Below, piece by piece: positions 6,520 to 12,942 of a stretch of DNA of 12,942 nucleotides. Each line of letters opens with the position of its first letter. The stretch's first letter is position 1. The DNA is taken from the NCBI GenBank assembly GCA_030642025.1, contig DAOWOO010000010.1:1-12942 (forward strand), in the 5' to 3' direction. The notes under the pieces are model-generated. The model did not search any database and was not told where the DNA came from. It saw nothing but the letters and a program-made list of their open reading frames with translations. This DNA is from Candidatus Zixiibacteriota bacterium (GTDB taxonomy: Bacteria; Zixibacteria; MSB-5A5; GN15; PGXB01). The position numbers and the translations under genes were made by a program.

Positions 6520-7266
6520 ATGAAAAACCTGAGTAAGGTTCTCTTATTTCTGACAACAATCGGCCTGATAGTTATAATTGCCGGTTGTCAGGGTGAAGGC
6601 GATACCAAGACTGATACTGTCGCAGAGACCGAATCGGCTTATCAGCAGATTCCCGAGGTGGAAGCATTTATGGAACACCTGGAAGAAGCTGTTCATGCCA
6701 CTTTCGATACCAATTATACCGCTGTGCGCGAGGCCGCCCCGAAATTTACGGCCGCTTTCGAGGCTCTTAAGAAAGCCGAGCTTCCCGAATTCCACAAGGA
6801 TGTCGAGGGGCAATTTGCTGAAAAGCTTCCGGCGCTGGACGAGGCAGTCAAAGCCTTTGCCGAGGTGGCCGAATCCGGTGATGACGCCGCTCTTGATGAA
6901 GCCCTCACCGGTGTCCGTAAATCGTTTATCGATTTCTGGGTTATCTTTGTGCCAACTGTCCAGGAGATTGAGGATTTCCACGATATCCTGCGCCCGGCCT
7001 GGCACGACTACACCCCCAATGAGGATTGGGACGCACTCAAGGCGGCAATGCCCGATTTTGTGAAGGCGACCGAGGCCATAATGAACGCCCAGCTTCCGCC
7101 GAAATACGCCTATGCCCAGGCAAAATTCGATGAAGGTCGGCAGGCATTGAAAATCGCTATCGATTCGCTCAAGGTGGCCTGCGAAACGGGTACTTCCGAT
7201 GATATCAAAGAAAAAATGTCGATCATGCACGGCGCTTTCCATAGTATCCAGAGTTTCTACGAATAA
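6520..7266 (+). CDS. Lipoprotein with two copies of a helical repeat, function unknown
   Basis: A 248-residue protein with a lipoprotein signal: MKNLSKVLLFLTTIGLIVIIAGC, lipobox I-A-G-Cys23, then a polar acidic linker to about residue 45. The rest is two tandem helical domains with a near-constant offset of 103-104 residues: Phe50/Phe153, His59/His162, Pro74/Pro178, Leu88-Pro89/Leu192-Pro193, Phe99/Phe203, Gly120/Gly224, Phe136/Phe240. His59 and His162 are the matching histidines. Each unit could be a four-helix bundle like periplasmic cytochrome b562/c' folds, but there is no CXXCH haem motif. Ligand binding (metal, haem or other) is inference only. The start at 6520 is fixed by CAGGAGG six bases upstream and by the signal peptide; the ATG at 6481 would add 13 residues before it. 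It has its own promoter and terminator. Confidence 0.8.
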   Translation: MKNLSKVLLFLTTIGLIVIIAGCQGEGDTKTDTVAETESAYQQIPEVEAFMEHLEEAVHATFDTNYTAVREAAPKFTAAFEALKKAELPEFHKDVEGQFAEKLPALDEAVKAFAEVAESGDDAALDEALTGVRKSFIDFWVIFVPTVQEIEDFHDILRPAWHDYTPNEDWDALKAAMPDFVKATEAIMNAQLPPKYAYAQAKFDEGRQALKIAIDSLKVACETGTSDDIKEKMSIMHGAFHSIQSFYE

Positions 7267-7284
7267 GCAACCATAGTTCGAATG

Positions 7285-7312
7285 GAGCCGGGTTTTCGCC
7301 CGGCTCTTTTTT
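7285..7312 (+). terminator. Intrinsic terminator of the lipoprotein gene
   Basis: GAGCCGGG (7285-7292), loop TTTTCG, CCCGGCTC (7299-7306), then six T at 7307-7312. A textbook terminator 18 bases after the stop codon. Confidence 0.95.
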
Positions 7313-7342
7313 GCCGTCCGCATTGCAATCTGAAAAAATCGC

Positions 7343-7371
7343 TTGAAATTCGGTCGATTGCCTGTTACTTT
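7343..7371 (+). promoter_or_regulatory. Candidate promoter of the 411-aa/HSDH/ALDH operon
   Basis: TTGAAA (7343-7348), 17 bases, then TACTTT (7366-7371) preceded by TG one base upstream (extended -10). It follows the lipoprotein terminator and would start transcription near 7378, leaving an 88-base leader. Confidence 0.4.
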
Positions 7372-7387
7372 CCAAGTCGTATAGGCA

Positions 7388-7402
7388 TGATTTTTAAAAT
7401 CA
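7388..7402. promoter_or_regulatory. Palindrome in the operon leader, candidate operator
   Basis: TGATTTT (7388-7394), a central T, and AAAATCA (7396-7402) form a perfect 15-base palindrome about ten bases after the predicted transcription start, a usual place for a repressor site. The half-sites do not fit the spacing of an FNR or CRP site. Regulator unknown. Confidence 0.4.
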
Positions 7403-7406
7403 GACC

Positions 7407-7443
7407 GGGGAGTCACGCAGGCTACCCCCCTTCGGACATCCCC
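7407..7443 (+). promoter_or_regulatory. GC-rich foldable segment of the operon 5' leader
   Basis: GGGGA (7407-7411) can pair with TCCCC (7439-7443) or with the C6 run at 7425-7430, so alternative hairpins are possible just upstream of the ribosome site CAGGAG at 7453. It matches no riboswitch consensus I know; a regulatory role is inference. Confidence 0.3.
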
Positions 7444-7465
7444 TTAAATGTACAGGAGTAATAAT

Positions 7466-8701
7466 ATGTATTTTAATCTGCTGACCGACAGGGACAAGAA
7501 AGCGATCGACGCTTTAATCGATTCATACGGCGGCGCTAAAGCGGTTAATGATAAAATCACCGCTATGCGCGAGTATGATACGAGGAAAAAGATTGCCGGT
7601 GACAAGGGATTCGGCGACATGCTGGAAAAAGCTGAGAAGTATGCCGGCCAGTTTCCCAAGGTCGAGGATTTTATTGCAAAGGGAAATATCAAGGTAACCA
7701 AAAAAGGTGTTTGTACCACGCAGGTTTCGGGATTTCAGGGCGCATATGTTACAATCGATTGTCTGCGACGGTTAGCTGAAAACGGGACAATCCTTTTCCC
7801 GACTGAGATGATTTCGGTAGTCGCCTTGACCGAGTATTATGTTTACAGCGGCGATCTTCTAACCACCCTGGCGATTGCGGAAAACATCATGAAGGCCAGC
7901 AAATTCTGTTCGACCAATCTCTTAAGCACGACTCTTCCCGAGGAGCGTTTTGCCAATGTCGAGAAAATTACCGGCGAGAAATTTGACCGGCGCGATATCG
8001 GCGGCGGTTTGAGCCAGATAGTTTTGAAAAATATGGGCACCGCTTTCGGTAATTTCGGCGGAATCGAAGTCGCCAACAATAATCACCTGGTCTATCTCGA
8101 TGGCATCCTGCGCGCCTCAATGGAAACCGGGGCTAATTTCTTTTTAAATCCGAGCTGGTCGACAATCGTGGCCGCCTGCTATTTCGGACGCAATATCCCG
8201 GCTATTAATTTCAAGATATCAATGCTTCTTTCTACCCAGAATGCAATACTGTTACGAATGCTGATGAACATTGTTAAGGCATACCTGCGCGATGACGGCA
8301 CCACCCCTATTTATGAAATTAATATCGGCAACGGCGTCAGCCCGGAAACATTCATACAGTGCGATGACGAACTCAAGGCATCCGGCCTGCCCGGTATTTC
8401 GCTTGCCGCTCACATGAGAATAAATCCCGATCTTGGGATGGAAGGTTTTGACTGGACCGAGAACGCCCATAAGGTTCTCGACAGCGGGCATGATATTACT
8501 ATAAAGTACGAAAGTGACGGCACCGCCCGGCCGTACGACACGATGGAAGCGTACTTCCTTCCCGATAAGGAGCGCGACCAAAAGGCTGAACTTATCGGCG
8601 ATGTAATCTATCATAAGTGCATCCGCTGTGATCTCGATGCCAAAGAGATAATGCGTCGCGGTCATGATACCAGGTTTGCGGGAATAGCATATAAGTCATA
8701 A
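7466..8701 (+). CDS. Unrecognised 411-residue soluble protein, first gene of a dehydrogenase operon
   Basis: I cannot assign a family. The protein has no signal peptide or membrane segment and looks like a cytoplasmic enzyme. Visible features are a charged helical N-terminus (about 1-85), a segment QVSGFQGAYVTIDCLRRLAENG near 95-115, a glycine-rich stretch DIGGGLSQIV...GTAFGNFGGIEVANNN (about 175-206) that could bind a phosphate or cofactor, alternating strand/helix patterns as in a TIM barrel (SLAAHMRINPDLG near 310), and a C-terminal CIRC pair (Cys385, Cys388). The start at 7466 follows CAGGAG with seven-base spacing; the in-frame ATG at 7448 precedes that site. The next gene, a homoserine dehydrogenase, follows after 62 bases and an aldehyde dehydrogenase overlaps that, so it probably makes or uses the same hydroxy-amino acid or semialdehyde. 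No PLP-lysine or B12 motif was evident. Confidence 0.75.
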   Translation: MYFNLLTDRDKKAIDALIDSYGGAKAVNDKITAMREYDTRKKIAGDKGFGDMLEKAEKYAGQFPKVEDFIAKGNIKVTKKGVCTTQVSGFQGAYVTIDCLRRLAENGTILFPTEMISVVALTEYYVYSGDLLTTLAIAENIMKASKFCSTNLLSTTLPEERFANVEKITGEKFDRRDIGGGLSQIVLKNMGTAFGNFGGIEVANNNHLVYLDGILRASMETGANFFLNPSWSTIVAACYFGRNIPAINFKISMLLSTQNAILLRMLMNIVKAYLRDDGTTPIYEINIGNGVSPETFIQCDDELKASGLPGISLAAHMRINPDLGMEGFDWTENAHKVLDSGHDITIKYESDGTARPYDTMEAYFLPDKERDQKAELIGDVIYHKCIRCDLDAKEIMRRGHDTRFAGIAYKS

Positions 8702-8713
8702 TATGTAAACAAT

Positions 8714-8743
8714 GCCGGGAAGCTGTACAACGGGCTGACCGGC
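8714..8743 (+). other. Intra-operon hairpin with a GA/GA internal loop
   Basis: GCCGG (8714-8718) pairs with CCGGC (8739-8743), then GA faces GA, then AGC (8721-8723) pairs with GCT (8734-8736), with a 10-base loop. It lies between the first two genes and just before the AAGGAG ribosome site at 8751, where it could tune expression of the downstream pair. Confidence 0.35.
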
Positions 8744-8763
8744 CTAATATAAGGAGAATGTTC

Positions 8764-9783
8764 ATGCGGTTACTGTTGATTGGATTCGGCACGGTCGGCC
8801 AGGGGTTGGCCGAACTGCTGATTGATAAAAAATCAGAACTTAAAAGCTTGCATGGCCTCGATATCAAAGTGGTCGGAATCTCGGACATGCTCAAGGGAAG
8901 TGTGTATAATGCCGATGGCATCGATCTGGCAAAGGCGCTTGAAATCGCCAAATCGGGCGGCAAGCTCTCGGAAATGGACGGCGCTTTTGACGGCGACGCC
9001 CTGAGTATGATTAATTCCGCCGAGGCCGACATGATGGTCGAAATGACCTACACCGATATCAAGACCGGCGAACCTGCCACCTCGCATATCAAAGCCGCCC
9101 TGAATAAGGGCATGCATGTTACCACCACCAACAAAGGTCCGGTAGCGCTCTTTTTCCACGACCTGGCCAGACTGGCCAAAGACAAAGGTGTGAAATTCCT
9201 CTATGAGGGAACCGTCATAAGCGGAACGCCGCTGTTGAACCTTATCCGTGAAACTCTGGCCGGAAGTGAAATCACCCAGGTCAAAGGTATCCTGAACGGG
9301 ACGACCAATTATATCCTGTCGATGATGGAAGAGGGGATGTCGTACGACGACGCCCTGAAAAAAGCCCAGGAGCTGGGGTATGCCGAAGCTGTTCCCGACG
9401 CCGATGTGCTCGGCTGGGATGCACTGGCCAAAGTGACTATTATCGCCAACGCTGTTTTCGGGGCATCATGCAAACCTGACAGTTTCCCGTGCAAGGGCAT
9501 CACTGATATCACCGCCGATATGATTACCGAGGCCAAAAAGCGCGGATACCGCTATAAACTTATCGGTAAAGTCTGGCGCGAAAACGGCGAAGTCAAAGGG
9601 AGCGTGGCCACTGAAGAGATCGCCATGACTCATCCGCTGGCCGGAATTATGGGCGCCACCAATGCCGTGACGGTCACGACCGATACGCTCGGCGATGTCA
9701 CCGTGGTCGGTCCCGGTGCAGGCCGTACCGAAACCGGTTACAGTACACTTATTGATATTATCCACGCGGGAGGCAAACGATGA
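8764..9783 (+). CDS. hom: Homoserine dehydrogenase, short ACT-less form
   Basis: NAD(P)-dependent interconversion of homoserine and aspartate semialdehyde. The 339 residues start with the Rossmann loop GFGTVGQG (7-14), followed by VEMTYTDIKTGEP, the TNKGPVA loop (Lys124), EGTVISGTPLLNLI and the homoserine-dehydrogenase signature KGILNGTTNYIL...AQELGYAEAVPDADVLGWDALAK. Acidic and lysine residues corresponding to the catalytic set are present: Glu208, Asp219 and Lys223. The usual AEADP reads AEAVP, a small departure next to the active site. There is no ACT domain, so no threonine feedback of the usual kind. ATG 8764 is chosen because AAGGAG lies seven bases upstream; the ATG at 8758 is too close to it. 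No asd, thrB or thrC is nearby, so a catabolic or side role is possible. The stop overlaps the next start (ATGA). Confidence 0.88.
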   Translation: MRLLLIGFGTVGQGLAELLIDKKSELKSLHGLDIKVVGISDMLKGSVYNADGIDLAKALEIAKSGGKLSEMDGAFDGDALSMINSAEADMMVEMTYTDIKTGEPATSHIKAALNKGMHVTTTNKGPVALFFHDLARLAKDKGVKFLYEGTVISGTPLLNLIRETLAGSEITQVKGILNGTTNYILSMMEEGMSYDDALKKAQELGYAEAVPDADVLGWDALAKVTIIANAVFGASCKPDSFPCKGITDITADMITEAKKRGYRYKLIGKVWRENGEVKGSVATEEIAMTHPLAGIMGATNAVTVTTDTLGDVTVVGPGAGRTETGYSTLIDIIHAGGKR

Positions 9784-11201
9784 AGATGCTTCTGGACGGT
9801 CAGTGGGTTGACCGCGATAAAAAAATAAACGTAACCGATCCGTTTGATAATTCCGTGGTAGATACTGTCCCTGCCGCCAATGCCGATGATGTTAAAACAG
9901 CCCTGGCCGCCGCGGTAAAAGGGTTTGAAATCACGAAGAAAATGACCGTGTACGATCGGGCGCAGATTCTTTTCAAAACCGCAGATATTATTTCCGGACG
10001 CCTGGATGAATTCGCCACTATTATAGCCCGCGAAGGCTCCAAGACAATTAATGAAGCCAGAAAGGAAGCCTCACGATGTGTTAATACGATTACCGCCTCT
10101 GCCGAAGAAGCCAAAAGAATTCTGGGCGAAACAATACCGTTCGATTCCTTCCCCGGTGGTGAAAAGCGCAAAGGGTACTATTACCGTTTCCCGATAGGTG
10201 TCATTCTTGCTATCACGCCGTTTAACGATCCCTTGAACCTGGTCGCGCACAAAATCGGCCCGGCGATTGCGGCGGGAAATTCGGTAATACTCAAACCGGC
10301 CACCGTTACGCCGCTGTCGGCGATAAAACTGGTGGAAGCTATGGTCGAAGCCGGTCTTCCGCCTCAGGCTATCCAGTTGATAACCGGCTACGGTCATGTT
10401 ATTGGCGATCAACTGGTGGCCGATGAAAGAGTGCGGATGATTTCATTTACCGGCGGTGTCGAAGCGGGTAAAAGAATAGCATCAAAAGCCGGTATCAAGA
10501 AAATCGGCATGGAGCTCGGCTCCAACTCACCGGTGATTGTCTGGAAAGATGCCGATATGAATCTGGCAGTGGAATCATGCGTTTCGGGGTCCTTCTGGGC
10601 GGCCGGGCAGAACTGTATCGGTGTTCAGCGTCTTTTGATACACGAGGATATCTACGACGAGTTCAAAACGAAATTCGTGGATATGACCAATAAGTACAAA
10701 ATCGGCGACAAGCTCAAAGAAGACACCGATATGGGTCCGATGATTACCGAGGACGAAGCTGTCAGGGTCGAAAAATGGGTGGCCGAGGCCAAAGCAAAAG
10801 GCGCCGCTGTACTTACGGGCGGCGGACGAAAGGGCGCCCTCATGGAACCGACTGTTCTGGAAAATGTCCCGAAAGATGTAACCATCCACTATGAAGAAGT
10901 TTTCGGTCCGACTGTTAATCTGTATAAGATTAATGATCTGGATGCGGCTATAAAGGAATCCAATTCGCTTCCTTACGGCCTTCTGACGGGGATATTCACC
11001 AGCAATGTCGATACTGCTTTCAAGGCGGCCTATGAACTCGACTGCGGCGGGGTAATGATAAACGATTCCACCGACTACCGGCTCGATTCGATGCCGTTCG
11101 GCGGAGTGAAGTACTCCGGTCTCGGCCGTGAGGGCTTGAAGTTCAGCCTGCAGGAGATGACCGAACCGAAAGTGATCTGCTTCAACCTGCCGAATATGTA
11201 G
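9780..11201 (+). CDS. NAD(P)-dependent aldehyde dehydrogenase (semialdehyde dehydrogenase type)
   Basis: Oxidises an aldehyde to the free acid with NAD(P) in the cytoplasm. The 473-residue protein is full length for the ALDH superfamily, and the catalytic set is complete: Asn149 in TPFND, Glu245 in MELGSNSP and the nucleophile Cys279 in GQNCIGVQR. FTGGVEAGK (cofactor loop), EEVFGPT and MPFGGVKYSGLGREG near the C-terminus are also typical. Overall it looks like the lactaldehyde/archaeal GapN-like/succinate-semialdehyde branches, so the substrate is open. Its start overlaps the homoserine dehydrogenase stop by four bases (ATGA) with GGGAGG six bases upstream, implying coupled translation and a shared pathway; aspartate semialdehyde is the obvious candidate substrate, by inference. 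It is the last gene of the operon. Confidence 0.9.
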   Translation: MKMLLDGQWVDRDKKINVTDPFDNSVVDTVPAANADDVKTALAAAVKGFEITKKMTVYDRAQILFKTADIISGRLDEFATIIAREGSKTINEARKEASRCVNTITASAEEAKRILGETIPFDSFPGGEKRKGYYYRFPIGVILAITPFNDPLNLVAHKIGPAIAAGNSVILKPATVTPLSAIKLVEAMVEAGLPPQAIQLITGYGHVIGDQLVADERVRMISFTGGVEAGKRIASKAGIKKIGMELGSNSPVIVWKDADMNLAVESCVSGSFWAAGQNCIGVQRLLIHEDIYDEFKTKFVDMTNKYKIGDKLKEDTDMGPMITEDEAVRVEKWVAEAKAKGAAVLTGGGRKGALMEPTVLENVPKDVTIHYEEVFGPTVNLYKINDLDAAIKESNSLPYGLLTGIFTSNVDTAFKAAYELDCGGVMINDSTDYRLDSMPFGGVKYSGLGREGLKFSLQEMTEPKVICFNLPNM

Positions 11202-11231
11202 CCTTCGGATATTTTAGGTTTTATCAAAAAG

Positions 11232-11262
11232 AGGCGTCAAGCCAAAAAACCTGACGCCTTTT
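11232..11262. terminator. Bidirectional intrinsic terminator
   Basis: AGGCGTCA (11232-11239) pairs with TGACGCCT (11252-11259). On the plus strand TTTATTTATT follows; on the minus strand CTTTTTGATAA follows. It therefore serves both the aldehyde dehydrogenase operon and the convergent aminopeptidase gene. Confidence 0.85.
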
Positions 11263-11273
11263 ATTTATTATGT

Positions 11274-11299
11274 GGTGTCGGGTCGCCGCACCCGACACC
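11274..11299. repeat. GC-rich perfect hairpin, repeat-like element
   Basis: GGTGTCGGGT (11274-11283) and ACCCGACACC (11290-11299) form a 10-base perfect stem around CGCCGC. There is no T-tract. It sits between two convergent genes next to their terminator, the typical place of dispersed REP-like elements; only one copy is visible here. Confidence 0.5.
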
Positions 11300-11326
11300 C
11301 TTTCAATTACCACACAATTATGCAAA

Positions 11327-12454
11327 TCATCCGCCCAGCGCCTTGCGGGTGAATTTGTTTTTCAATTGAGGAATTACGAATTTCCCGTTTTTTCTGATAA
11401 GCTTGTTATCAAACCAAATTTCGCCGCCGCCGTAGTCCTTACGCTGGATACAGACCAGATCCCAGTGAATCGCCGACCCATTGCCGTTCGAGGCTTCATC
11501 GTAGCATCGTCCCGGTGTGAAATGGAAGGAGCCGTCGATTTTTTCATCGAACAGAGTGTCCTTCATCGGCTCTTTAATCATCGGGTTGACCCCCAGTGCA
11601 AACTCGCCGACATACCGTGCGCCCGGATCGGTGTCGAATATATGATTCAGCTTCTTGCTGTCGCCGTTACAGGTAGCATCGATAATTTTGCCGTTCTTGA
11701 ACTCCAGCCGAATATTATCATACACCGTACCTTCATACAGTGACGGTGTATTGTATGAGATAACGCCGTTGACTGATTTTTTTACCGGAGCCGTGAACAC
11801 TTCACCGTCGGGGATGTTGAATATACCGTCGCACTTGACAACGGGAATCGCCTTGATGGAGAATTTCAGATCGGTGCCCTTGCCTTTGATGTGAACCTTA
11901 TTGGTTTTCTTGAGAACTTTCACCAGCGGGTCCATCGCTTTGGACATCTTTTTGTAATCGATACAGCAGACATCATAAAAGAACTGTTCAAATTTCTCCT
12001 GCGGCTGTCCGGCCAGTTGGGCCATGGCATTATTGGGGAAGCGAAGCGCCACCCAGCGCGCCTTTTTTATTATCTGGTTGAAGATAACCGGCTTGTGATA
12101 AAGTTTTTTGAACGCCAGCATCTTTTTGGGAGGGATGTCGTTTAAGTCAAACGGGTTGTCGGCTCCGTTGATACTGATATAGCAGTCCGTCCGTTTGGTC
12201 ATCTGAACATGAAACGAGGCGTACTTTTTGATCTGCTCCTCGGTGTTATACAGAAGAAACTGCCGGGTGAGGGAATCGTCGCTGTAATACCAGTAAGGCA
12301 CTCCGCCAACCTCGGTAACCTTACGTATAACCGCCTTGCCCAGTTCAATCGACGGAATACCTTTCATGGCGACATATACCATATCGCCTTTTTTGACCTT
12401 GCATGAATAATCGACCAGGATATCGGCCAGTTTGTTATTTCTGGGGTCTATCAT
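11327..12454 (-). CDS. Aminopeptidase of peptidase family M29 (AmpS/AmpT type)
   Basis: Cytoplasmic metallo-aminopeptidase removing N-terminal residues from peptides. At 375 residues it is slightly shorter than the usual 410 or so. The family's metal-binding positions can be placed: Glu218 in NIPDGEVFTAP, Glu284 in YVGEFALGVNP, His311 in GSFHFTPG, and His330 and Asp332 in SAIHWDLV. The region before the stop is normal, and GGGEIWFDNKLIRKNGKFV is the usual C-terminal strand pattern. The ATG is well supported by GGAGG nine bases upstream on the coding strand. It converges on the aldehyde dehydrogenase operon and shares its terminator. The role is probably peptide recycling or supply of amino acids for fermentation. 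Confidence 0.92.
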   Translation of the reverse strand: MIDPRNNKLADILVDYSCKVKKGDMVYVAMKGIPSIELGKAVIRKVTEVGGVPYWYYSDDSLTRQFLLYNTEEQIKKYASFHVQMTKRTDCYISINGADNPFDLNDIPPKKMLAFKKLYHKPVIFNQIIKKARWVALRFPNNAMAQLAGQPQEKFEQFFYDVCCIDYKKMSKAMDPLVKVLKKTNKVHIKGKGTDLKFSIKAIPVVKCDGIFNIPDGEVFTAPVKKSVNGVISYNTPSLYEGTVYDNIRLEFKNGKIIDATCNGDSKKLNHIFDTDPGARYVGEFALGVNPMIKEPMKDTLFDEKIDGSFHFTPGRCYDEASNGNGSAIHWDLVCIQRKDYGGGEIWFDNKLIRKNGKFVIPQLKNKFTRKALGG

Positions 12455-12483
12455 AAGACTGCTCCTCCGCCGTCAGGCTTTGA

Positions 12484-12512
12484 ATGTTATTTTTAATACT
12501 AAAATATATCAA
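12484..12512 (-). promoter_or_regulatory. Candidate promoter of the M29 aminopeptidase gene
   Basis: On the minus strand TTGATA (12507-12512), 17 bases, then TAACAT (12484-12489). The leader to the ATG would be about 23 bases and contains the strong GGAGG ribosome site. Confidence 0.45.
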
Positions 12513-12589
12513 TGGCTGAAAAAATGCAAAGAGAATCAGATCGGCTTAATAATTTCAATTTGGCCGCTTTACAGAGTAATAGCTGTCGC

Positions 12590-12696
12590 AGGTCGAAATC
12601 CCCGTGATCCCGCCTATTAAATTCATTCAATATTTGATTATGAGTATGGGTAGGTTGAAATCCCCTGAGTCGAGCAAAGCGAGACGTGGTTTCGAC
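12590..12696. repeat. Intergenic repeat element: near-identical 14-mers and a hairpin
   Basis: AGGTCGAAATCCCC (12590-12603) recurs as AGGTTGAAATCCCC (12652-12665), 13 of 14 identical. The second copy opens a hairpin: GTTGAAATC (12654-12662) pairs with GGTTTCGAC (12688-12696) through two G-U pairs, and inside it GTC-GA-GC (12669-12675) faces GC-GA-GAC (12679-12685) around AAA. It looks like one full and one truncated copy of a dispersed intergenic element. Confidence 0.5.
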
Positions 12697-12942
12697 AACG
12701 GTTCCTGACTATTTCCCTGCAAAATCAATGTTAAATCAATCCCCACCCTGATTGTATGTTATTGATTGTACTGACAAAAATGATGATTATCAAAAACGGG
12801 GAAATCACCAGAATCACCACCAAACCAACACGGCGAAAACTAAAAGGTGACAAAACAAACCCATTTCCGCCCAACTGATTGAAAAACAATACATTGCATT
12901 TGATCCCTGATTGCACTATCTTTTTTTGTCCGGATTAAAACC

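Larger units (their letters stand above)
12455..12942. other. Noncoding 488-base stretch upstream of the aminopeptidase gene
   Basis: Apart from the aminopeptidase promoter region and the hairpin repeat at 12590-12696, I see no convincing gene. The only longer frame (minus strand, 12731-12916) starts at a GTG with no ribosome site and encodes one hydrophobic segment; it is probably spurious. The last 240 bases are AT-rich and may hold the promoter of a gene beyond the window. Confidence 0.5.

Noticed and set aside
7388..7402. FNR or CRP binding site
   Set aside because: The palindrome is perfect, but the half-site sequence and spacing do not fit the FNR (TTGAT-N4-ATCAA) or CRP consensus.
6544..7416. 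290-residue open frame on the minus strand
   Set aside because: It is antisense to the lipoprotein gene, runs through that gene's terminator, has no ribosome site and has a composition typical of a shadow frame.
7400..7445. Cyclic-di-GMP or other known riboswitch upstream of the 411-aa gene
   Set aside because: A short GTCACGCA match recalls the c-di-GMP-I class, but the conserved core and second helix are absent.
11270..11743. 157-residue open frame on the plus strand
   Set aside because: It lies antisense to the M29 aminopeptidase, whose metal ligands and start are clear, and begins inside the intergenic hairpin.
12731..12916. 61-residue minus-strand frame with one hydrophobic segment
   Set aside because: GTG start without ribosome site or promoter, in an AT-rich noncoding stretch; no supporting motif.
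1..12942. Mobile element, prophage, CRISPR array or defence island
   Set aside because: No transposase, integrase, phage or Cas-like gene and no regularly spaced repeats are visible; all recognised genes are metabolic, transport, repair or envelope genes.

Overview
The window reads as a chromosomal stretch from an anaerobic or fermentative bacterium of moderate GC content. Genes are compact, most have clear Shine-Dalgarno sites, and intrinsic terminators are easy to see. Nothing in it looks like phage, transposon, CRISPR or plasmid. The gene mix (butyrate kinase with two phosphotransbutyrylase paralogues, an M29 aminopeptidase, an amino-acid-type dehydrogenase operon) and the GC-rich intergenic hairpin repeats would suit a member of the FCB group such as candidate phylum Zixibacteria. 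That assignment is an impression and not a demonstrated result.

Layout. (1) Positions 2-2683, + strand: a tight operon of 5'-truncated butyrate kinase, phosphate butyryltransferase and a second divergent paralogue, closed by a hairpin and T-tract. It would turn acyl-CoA into acyl-phosphate and then acid plus ATP. (2) Positions 2921-4482, + strand: an 80-residue four-cysteine protein, a peptide methionine sulfoxide reductase MsrA and a small secreted protein of unknown function. (3) Positions 4522-5402, - strand: an EamA/DMT-type exporter with a one-base frameshift at a homopolymer. (4) Positions 5403-5926: an intergenic stretch of over 500 bases holding a strong + strand terminator with no coding gene to serve, a possible H-type pseudoknot just before it (candidate small RNA), and a short relic that looks like a Rossmann-fold N-terminus interrupted by TGA and TAA. 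(5) Positions 5927-7312, + strand: a CGGC-domain protein and a lipoprotein built from two copies of a helical repeat of about 104 residues, with a good promoter and terminator. (6) Positions 7343-11262, + strand: a three-gene operon of an unrecognised 411-residue soluble protein, a short (ACT-less) homoserine dehydrogenase and a non-phosphorylating aldehyde dehydrogenase, with a palindrome just after its predicted promoter and a bidirectional terminator at the end. (7) Positions 11327-12454, - strand: an M29-family metallo-aminopeptidase. (8) Positions 12455-12942: noncoding, with repeat-like hairpin elements.

How the genes fit together. The M29 aminopeptidase frees amino acids from peptides. 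The homoserine/aldehyde dehydrogenase pair looks like a route between a hydroxy-amino acid, its semialdehyde and the acid. The Ptb/Buk operon is the classic end of a butyrate or branched-chain-acid fermentation that yields ATP. Together they fit amino-acid fermentation, but the substrate of the 7466-11201 operon is unknown. It is the best candidate here for an undescribed pathway.
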